A stretch of DNA of 64,000 nucleotides from positions 434,001-498,000 of the forward strand of contig MU270043.1 of the NCBI GenBank assembly GCA_021432635.1. Reading direction: 5' to 3'. This stretch comes from Thozetella sp. PMI_491. Lineage: Eukaryota > Ascomycota > Sordariomycetes > Chaetosphaeriales > Chaetosphaeriaceae. The position numbers were made by a program, and so were the translations under genes. The notes beneath the pieces were generated by a model. The model saw only the letters and a list, made by a program, of their open reading frames with translations. It did no database searches and had not been told where the DNA came from. Shown here in pieces: positions 57,038 through 64,000 of the stretch; position 1 is the first letter of the stretch; each line of letters starts with the position of its first letter.

Positions 57038-59417
57038 ATGCCGGCCAAGACAACGTGGAAGGTGAGTTAGAACCCTTTTATTTATTTTTATATCTCTATT
57101 CGTCGATTATGTTCACCTGAAAGCTGGGCAACCGTGCCCTTGCCGCGTATTTTGCTGCCGCCGACTGGAATTGGCCATGATGGTCGCTGACAAGGAACTG
57201 CAGGACATCGCTCCTGTCCCGACTTCCCAGGAGTTCATCGACATTGCGCTGAGTCGCACTCAGCGTCGCCTCCCAACTCAGATCCGATCCGGTTTCAAGA
57301 TCAGTCGTATTCGAGCCTTCTACACTCGCAAAGTCAAGGTGAGAAACCGCCTCCGGCCGCCGCGGGATGGAAGGATGTATTGACCGACTCCCCCTTTGCC
57401 AGTTCACCCAGGAGACAATTTCCGAGAAGCTCGGCGGAATCCAGCAGAGCTTCCCTATCCTGAACGACATGTAAGAATCCAGGCCTCGAAATCAACAGAC
57501 CTTGCCGACTTGAACTGACGACATCTAGCCACCCCTTCCACCGCGATCTCCTCAATACTCTCTACGTACGTTGCATAGACATGTACCCGGGGCATGAGTT
57601 TGGGCGCCGGATTGGCAAAACTGACGGTTCCATCAATAGGATGCCGACCACTTCAAGGTTGCTCTCGGGCAGGTCTCGACCTGCAAGCATCTGATTGAGA
57701 CCATCTCTAGAGATTACGTCCGGCTTCTCAAATACGCCCAGTCGCTCTATCAGTGCAAGCAGCTCAAGGTCGCTGCGCTCGGTCGCATGTGCACGCTTTT
57801 GAAACGACTCAAGGATGCCCTCGCCTATCTTGACCAAGTCAGGCAGCATCTGGGCCGTCTGCCCCAGATCGACCCCAACACGCGGACCTTGCTCATTGCC
57901 GGGTTCCCCAATGTCGGAAAGTCTTCCTTTCTGAAGAGCATCACTCGCGCGGACGTCGATGTTCAGCCGTATGCCTTCACGACCAAGAGCTTGTTCGTCG
58001 GTCACTTTGATTATAAATACCTTCGATTCCAGGCAATTGACACGCCCGGGATTCTCGACCACCCCCTCGAGGAGATGAACACCATTGAGATGCAGAGCAT
58101 TACCGCGATTGCCCACCTCCGGTCCGCCATTCTCTATTTTATGGATCTCTCCGAACAGTGTGGCTATAGCGTACAGCAGCAGATCAGCCTGTTCAAGTCG
58201 ATCAAGCCGCTTTTCGCCAACAAGCTTGTCTTTGTTGTCGTGAACAAGATCGACATCAAGCGGCCAGAAGACCTCGACGCGGAGACTCAGGCTGAGCTCC
58301 AAGGACTTTTGAAGGCTGATGAGGTTGAAATGCTCCAGGTCTCGTGCAATACACAGGAGGGTGTGCAAGAGGTCAAGAATGCGGCCTGCGAGCGGCTGCT
58401 TGCCGAACGGGTGTCCCAGAAACTGAAGGCTGGCACGAACAGCAGCGGCTCCATCGGCGGTAGGCTTCAAGAGGTCATGACGAGGATCCACGTCGCACAG
58501 CCTTCCGGACCCGCACGCGAGACGTTCATTCCGGACGCTGTCAAGAACATCAAGAAGTACGACAAGACCGACCCCGAGCGAAGGATGCTAGCGAGGGATG
58601 TCGAGGAACAGAACGGTGGCGCCGGTGTCTTCAGCGTCGATCTCAGGGCAGACTACATCCTCAATGATCCCTCTTGGAAGTATGATAAGATTCCGGAGCT
58701 CATTGACGGTAAAAACGTGGCGGACTGGGTCGACCCTGATATCGAAGCCAAGCTGCAGGCTCTAGAGGAAGAAGAGGAGAGACTCGAGGCAGAAGGGTTC
58801 TACGATGACGACGAAGAGATCTTGGACGACGACGAGGAGGAGGTTCTTGAGAAGGCCAAGTACATCCGCGAGAAGCACCAGCTGATCCGCAACGAGGCAC
58901 GCATGCGAAAGAGCATGAACAAGGCCATCATCCCGCGCAAGGCACTCAAGAAGAAATTTTCGGCTCTCGAGGATCACCTGGACCAGCTGGGTGTCGATAC
59001 CGTGGAGATCGGCCTGCGGGACCGAGCGCAACCCAAGGAAAGGCGGGGGCGGTCCATGTCGAGGAATCGCCTTGGTACGGAGGATGCTGATGCTATGGAT
59101 GTTGATTCGGAGATGACCCCTAAGCAGCGTCTACGCTCCCAGAGCCGAGCCCGTAGCCAGGCGACGGTCAACCGTAGGGTGGACGGTGTGCAGGACGAAA
59201 CGACTAGGACGAAAGCCGAGCGGCAGGCGAAGCTGGGCCAGCGCAAGATGAACAGGCAGGCTAGGCAGGGAGAGGCTGACAGACACGCCACGGCCTCGTT
59301 GACCAAGCACCTGGTAAGTTGCATAATTTACACCCGTACCAAACCGTTGGCGTAAATTGCTAATCACGACAATAGGTTGTTGGCAAGCGCGGCATCGGCA
59401 AGACGAACCGCCGCTGA
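57038..59417 (+). CDS. NOG1: Nucleolar GTP-binding protein NOG1
   Basis: Six exons, join(57038..57061, 57204..57338, 57403..57470, 57529..57565, 57640..59313, 59376..59417), 659 residues plus stop. Exon 1 encodes only [11 protein letters not shown]1 is an Obg-family GTPase needed for nuclear steps of 60S ribosomal subunit assembly. N-terminal domain: [21 protein letters not shown]1 motif GFPNVGKSS at 176-184, G3 DTPG at 222-225, G4 NKID at 290-293. The C-terminal third has acidic coiled-coil-like runs ([20 protein letters not shown]) and Arg/Lys-rich nuclear or nucleolar sequence, ending [13 protein letters not shown]. Several early introns, one after the eighth codon, are typical for ribosome-biogenesis genes in these fungi. 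It converges on the GDI gene. Confidence 0.96.
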
Positions 59418-60128
59418 GGAGCGGCAGGGTTCGGCTGCGTCGTTGTGGCTGTTGCACCATTTCTGTTCGTAGAGTTCACGCTAGGGCGTTCCGGAGCAAC
59501 GGAGGGACCATAAACCAAAGTTCGGCATGTAGCATCATGGCCTTCTGCTGGCCGTTCGTGTGATCAGAGGGCAGGAGAGTAACCTCAGATGTGGGAAGGT
59601 GATATGATTCTACCTTGCTTAGTTGGAACTTAAGACGGCTAGGGGTTTAGGAGGGTAAAAACAAATTCATTACACATGTTACTAGAAACTCAGGATTGCC
59701 ATGCGCAAAGAATCCCTATTTTGGTATAAGAAGTGGCATATGGAACAGGTTCAGTAGTTGCCCCGAGGTACGTAGACTTTTGAATGCAGCGTCGGTTCCC
59801 AAGCTACCTGCCCCCTTTGGATCTTGTTTACTTTCACAAATTAGAGCTTACAGGCGCGGCATGGGTGGGTTGTAAGCAAGTAAGCGAACATAAATTGTAT
59901 TCTCCGTTGAATAACATCTTTCCACGTAGCCTCCCAATCTTCGCCAACATGTTTCTTTTCATTGTCTGTTTTCAATGATGGAACCGCGTCCTGCTGCCCC
60001 GAGGACCTTCTAAGCTTTGGTCCATCTGCATTTCGTCTGCCGGATACCGTCCCGTCCATCCGTCAAGAAAGGGGGAGGTTTCTCGGAAGCTGACATACTG
60101 TCCATCCATTCTCGCACATCCTTGGTTT
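59418..60128. other. Convergent 3' flanks of NOG1 and GDI1
   Basis: About 710 bp, A+T-richer than average, with no coding evidence. Confidence 0.6.
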
Positions 60129-61902
60129 CTACTCCTCGGCGACCTGGATGCCGTCCCTCAGGCCCTCGACCACCAGCTCCTCGCCGGCGGCGCGGCGGTA
60201 GATGCTCCTGACGTCGTCAGTGGTGGTCTCAAAGTGGCTGGTGGCATCGTAGCTCTTGGAAATGAAAATGTTGTCGCCGGTGCCGTCCTCGATGGGCTCG
60301 TAAAGCGGGATAGGGGCGCCCTAGAGAGCTTCATGTCAGCTACTGCATATCACAAGGTTCCACCATTGGACGGCGATGTGTCCTACCATAAACTGCTCTT
60401 CGATCTTGCCCAGGCGCTCAATACCAGGCGCCAGCTCGAGGTGGTGGTTGGCGGTCGTCTCGGCGATGGTCGAGACGATGGCGATCCAGTAACCCTTGGG
60501 GCAAACGTTGTGGGCAGCCGAAACGCAGGCAATGTAAATGTCTACAAGGGTTGGTCAGCTTCTACTACCCACGATTGCTTCGAAACTTCACGTGTTCTTA
60601 GGTTTCCGTCCATCACGTACCATTCTTCCGTCCAACCTGGGACTGGGGGATGATCAGCTGCGCCGAGTCGGCATCGCCGGTGCTGGCCAGCGGGTGCTTG
60701 AGCACGCAAATGGCCCTCAGGACGTGTCCCGTCACCTTGACCTTGCCGGGGAAGTAGCTCGGGTCACCGAGAATGAGCTTTGCCTTAGTCTCGAACTTCA
60801 TCTCGGGCTCGATCCCCTTCATGGTGGCCTTGATGCCAACGGCCTTGCCGCCTTCCATAACGAGCTCATCGACGTGGGTGTTGAGCATGTAGGTGCCTCC
60901 GTAGATGGCGGAGAGGCGGGCGAAGCCCTGCGGCAGCTCGCCAAGGCCGTACAGAGGGTAAATGTAAGGCGACTTGCCGTAACGGGCCACACTGTTGCCG
61001 TACAGGCGGATGCGGTCGAGGGCCTCGGGGGCGCTACCAGGGGTGGTCAGATAGGCATCGGTCAGGTACAGAGCCATAGAGTGGCCGACGAAGTCCTTGG
61101 TGGACGCCTCCAGCCCGAACTTGTCGTACACGTCCTTCATGGTGCAGGTGCTCATGTCGAGGCCTTTGTGGGTGGCCGAGTCCTTGAGGTCGAAGGTGCC
61201 AACCCACTCGATGAAGCTCTTCATGCGGCGCTTCTCGAAGATGCCCATCAGCGGCGACCGGAGGGCCTCGGCAGCGTCCGAGGGCACTTTGGCGACGGTG
61301 GCCTTGGGCCCATTGCCTTGCTGGACGTAGCTGCCGGCGACCTGCTTGAACTCGAGGTAGCGTGTCACGTCGGTCGAGACCAGGATATTGGTCAGCTCGC
61401 CAGACGACATGAGAAACTTGGGCACTAAGTCAATGTTCCAATCGTTGGCCCGGCCATACTCCTTCCATGGTTCTGTGTCCTTGGCATAGTTGCCATGCTT
61501 CTTGAAGAGCTGCAGCGGTGGACGAGCGTTAGAGCCGTTGTGGGTGGTGAAGAGGGGGGGATTGGAGGAGGGTTCGAGAAGAAGGTTGGGTAGGAGGAAA
61601 GAGAGGATGGGCTCATACCGTCTCGAGGTTCACTGACGCTGCCTCTCTGTAGAAACCTAGGTTAGCTCTGGCCGCTCCACCTGTTGCCGCGTATGTCGGG
61701 GATGGGGTAGGGGCCAGTGGATAGGAAGAAGGTGGGTGTAGCCGCGAGTGCAGGAGGGACTGGAAGCTTACCCGCCGTAGTGGTCGTTGCGGTCAATGTG
61801 GAGGACCTTCTTGCCCTTGACACTGAACACTCCGGAGAGGATACACTCGGTCAGGCCGGTGCCCAGGACAATGACATCGTACTCCTTGGCGATCTCGTCC
61901 AT
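60129..61902 (-). CDS. GDI1: Rab GDP-dissociation inhibitor
   Basis: Five exons, complement(join(60129..60320, 60387..60541, 60621..61509, 61619..61646, 61772..61902)), 464 residues plus stop; exon 2 is 28 nt. GDI extracts GDP-bound, prenylated Rab proteins from membranes and recycles them, so it is essential for secretion and tip growth. Signatures: [18 protein letters not shown] (dinucleotide-fold N-terminus), [36 protein letters not shown], the Rab-binding platform stretch [10 protein letters not shown], and [20 protein letters not shown]. The joins restore [21 protein letters not shown] exactly. A further open frame upstream of ATG 61902 lacks similarity. A typical family member in length and ends. 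Confidence 0.96.
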
Positions 61903-62830
61903 CGTGACTGCTGAGCTGTCCGGAAAGGGGGTCGAAGATGAAGCGAGGCGGAGGGGGTCGTCGGGCGAGCTGGTCGGTCTAGAGTAGCTGCGAGAAGAAG
62001 CAAAGGAGGGGTCGAGGCGTCGAGCCGAGCCCAAGGGGAAGCTAAAAAGATCAAAACCTAGGTGGTGCGGGGGACAAGCAAAAGCAGTGGCCGGATGCAC
62101 TTGAGGAGCTCGCGATGCCGGGCGTCGGAGGGAGAGCTGGGTATGGACTATCTCACTGGTCGAGACGGTGAAGGGAAGACTCGAAAGAAGCGGTTTCGAC
62201 CCGAAGCCTGTGCTCTTTGGGTTCGTGGGTGTGGTGGGGGATGAGGGGACCGGCGTAGAGGTCCCCGCTCTCCGTGGCCGCCCCAGCGAACGGGGGGCTG
62301 TGATTCGGCGCTTGGGAGAGGCGGTATCAGCATGCAGGCCCGCCAGTCTCAGGTCAATTATGCTTGGAAGAGGAGCCGTTTCCAAGCTCAAGCTCTGTTG
62401 TTTCCCGGGCGCCCCTTTTCGGTAAAAGTCTCCCTCGAGTGCTCCATCCCCCATCACCGATCCTAGGAAGCAAGACGCAGCACGCAGCAAGCAGCAAGCA
62501 GCTAGAAGTCTCCAGTCTCTGCTGCCGACAGCAAAACCACGCAATCATCACACGCGCACACGCGCACACGCACTCCTTCGCACATGCACACAGCCGACAC
62601 ACATTCTCTCTTCTCTTTCTCTTGCCGAAGCATAGTACAATACATGGTACAATATTTACACAGCAGATGGGTGTCCAGGCTGTCGAGGCTGTCTAGACGG
62701 CCAAGCTAAAGTAGGGTAGGTCCTGTCTCTGTTGGTCTGCACACGGCCCCGGTTGTTTTTATTTGCGACAGGGGGCAACTCGTCCCATCCCCTCCCCAAC
62801 GCCCTCCCACTTCCCTTTAATAGTACCACA
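61903..62830. other. GDI1 promoter and MRPL4 3' flank
   Basis: About 930 bp. The minus strand is pyrimidine-rich near 61920-61990, likely GDI1 leader. An imperfect CA-rich repeat lies at about 62548-62606. No supported gene. Confidence 0.55.
62548..62606. repeat. Imperfect (CACACG/CA)n repeat
   Basis: ACACGCGC-type units followed by CACA-rich sequence, in the intergenic DNA between MRPL4 and GDI1. Confidence 0.75.
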
Positions 62831-63880
62831 TCATGCCCTGGGCGAGTCTTGGTTCGGTTTCGACGCCGGTATCGTCGAAGGATCAAGCTCGGTAATCCCC
62901 TGAGACTTTTGGCCCTGCCCGGCCGTGTGCTCCTTGTCCTCGCGTGTCTCCGAGTCCCGGGCTTCCTCCAAAGCCTTTCGCTCCTCTCCTGTGAGCTCCT
63001 CCTCGCGGACGTCGTCTAGTCCCTCGTTCTCGAGGTATTCGCTTGGCGTGAATGGCGTGCCTTCGCCCGACAGATCGACCTCCGGGTCGTCCTCGGCCAG
63101 CTTGACCGCATCCTCCCAGGTGTAAAACCGCTCAGTGAGCACGTGCTTGATTCCACGCATCGTAAGCCGGACCTGTCATGGGCTTGTCAGCAGTCTGCAA
63201 CATGTCGATGCCGCCATCGTAGACTTCCAGCTGCCTTTCGATTGGGGAAGGCTAAGCACTCCGCGGTCAAGAGGTACCGGAGGAGCTGGGGAAGTAGAGA
63301 GCCAAAGCAAATATACCTGTTGATCTCTGGCCTGGGCCTCGCTATCTCCGAATCCTAGGCTGCTCTTGCGCCTCTCGATGTTCGCCGTGGCGATCCTGTT
63401 CCGCTCCTTGACGCATATCCACCACAGCCGGTGGAGGTCGTCCCAGCTCTTGCGCCGCAGCTCTTCCACCGTCCAGGCACGCCCGTGCTGGGCATCTTTG
63501 GCCGGCGTGTTGGCAACCGTAGTGCGGTCCTGGAAGAACTCCCACAGTCCATGCTGGGGATCCGTCTCAACACGCGGGAGCTCCTCGCGCGGAACCGGCT
63601 TGGGTAGTGGTTCGTCGGACACAGATAACTTCCACCGCGTGCCGGTGCGCCGCAATGTGCTCTCGCCTCGGTGCTTGCTGTTGTCACGGTTGTCGCGGGC
63701 GCCATCATAAGTGTGACGTCGCATGAGCTCTGATGATGTCGAAAAGGAAGCAATTTGCGCGGGCTGGAGGCGCTGGGCCGAGAGGAACGAGGTCGTCGTG
63801 GCTCTGGATGGCGCGATCGAAGGCCGGCATGCGCGCAGGGCTTGACCCATCGAGGGCCGGATCGTGCTGGAGGCGGCCAT
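62831..63880 (-). CDS. MRPL4: Mitochondrial large-subunit ribosomal protein uL29m (MRPL4)
   Basis: Two exons, complement(join(62831..63172, 63317..63880)), 301 residues plus stop; intron of 144 bp. Residues 1-50 are rich in Ser, Arg and Ala with few acids, as in a mitochondrial presequence (for example RPSMGQALRACRPSIAPSR). The conserved uL29m domain follows: HGLWEFFQDRTTVANT, GRAWTVEELRRKSWDDLHRL and WWICVKERNRIATANIERR, then VRLTMRGIKHVLTERFYTWE across the splice join. The C-terminal ~90 residues are acidic (Glu/Asp-rich) and poorly conserved in the family. Role: part of the mitoribosome near the exit tunnel, by analogy with yeast Mrpl4. Clear ATG at 63880 with little upstream frame. Confidence 0.92.
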
Positions 63881-64000
63881 GGCCGGCGGGGCTTAAGATA
63901 AAGGATTACAGGAGAAAATTCTCATGAGGTCCCAACAACCGGGTGCAACACCTTCAAACGCCCTTTTCACCTGGCTTTCACGTCGCTTGAGAACCGAGTA

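Noticed and set aside
1-64000. CRISPR arrays, prophage, rRNA genes, bacterial-type operons
   Set aside because: No regularly spaced repeats, no rRNA-like sequence, and all supported genes are eukaryotic with spliceosomal introns or single-exon fungal genes.

Overview
The window is nuclear DNA of a filamentous ascomycete, most likely a Sordariomycete (possibly Sordariales). This rests on G+C-rich intergenic DNA, short introns (54-144 bp) with GTAAGT-like donors and CTAAC-like branch sites, pyrimidine-rich core promoters, and the adjacent head-to-head pair of motor-domain chitin synthases. I assembled 16 complete gene models by splicing open frames; every one closes in frame. A seventeenth gene runs off the left edge. 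The genus is inferred only; no rRNA or mitochondrial marker is present.

Layout. 1-342 (minus) holds the 5' part of a 2H-phosphoesterase-like gene. 1648-7167 (minus) and 10824-16581 (plus) are the class VII and class V chitin synthases, divergent around a 3.66 kb shared promoter. 17250-18875 (minus) encodes a glutathionyl-hydroquinone reductase, 20324-23620 (minus) ubiquitin E1, and 25254-26055 (minus) a six-exon FKBP12. A 10.6 kb block without recognisable genes follows, ending at an MSB2-like signalling mucin (36619-38745, plus). Next come an ACS-family MFS transporter (39991-42033, plus), an unknown PPPY-motif protein (minus), nucleoporin SEH1 (minus) and ALG7 (minus). A DHA1-type MFS transporter (49799-51902, plus) carries a 100-N assembly gap in its last intron. 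The right end is dense with housekeeping genes: a GNAT acetyltransferase (plus), orotate phosphoribosyltransferase (minus), NOG1 (plus), Rab GDI (minus) and mitochondrial ribosomal protein MRPL4/uL29m (minus).

How the genes relate. Most are unlinked housekeeping functions. The one clear functional unit is the chitin synthase pair, and the cell-wall/polarity theme recurs in MSB2 (surface sensor), GDI (Rab recycling for secretion) and ALG7 (first step of N-glycan assembly). I found no prophage, CRISPR array, convincing transposon, tRNA or rRNA, and no clear undescribed multi-gene system. The most unusual signals are the large gene-free block upstream of MSB2, the cluster of upstream ORFs before the MSB2 start, micro-exons in FKBP12 and the hydroquinone reductase, and a possible dual-targeting arrangement in the latter.
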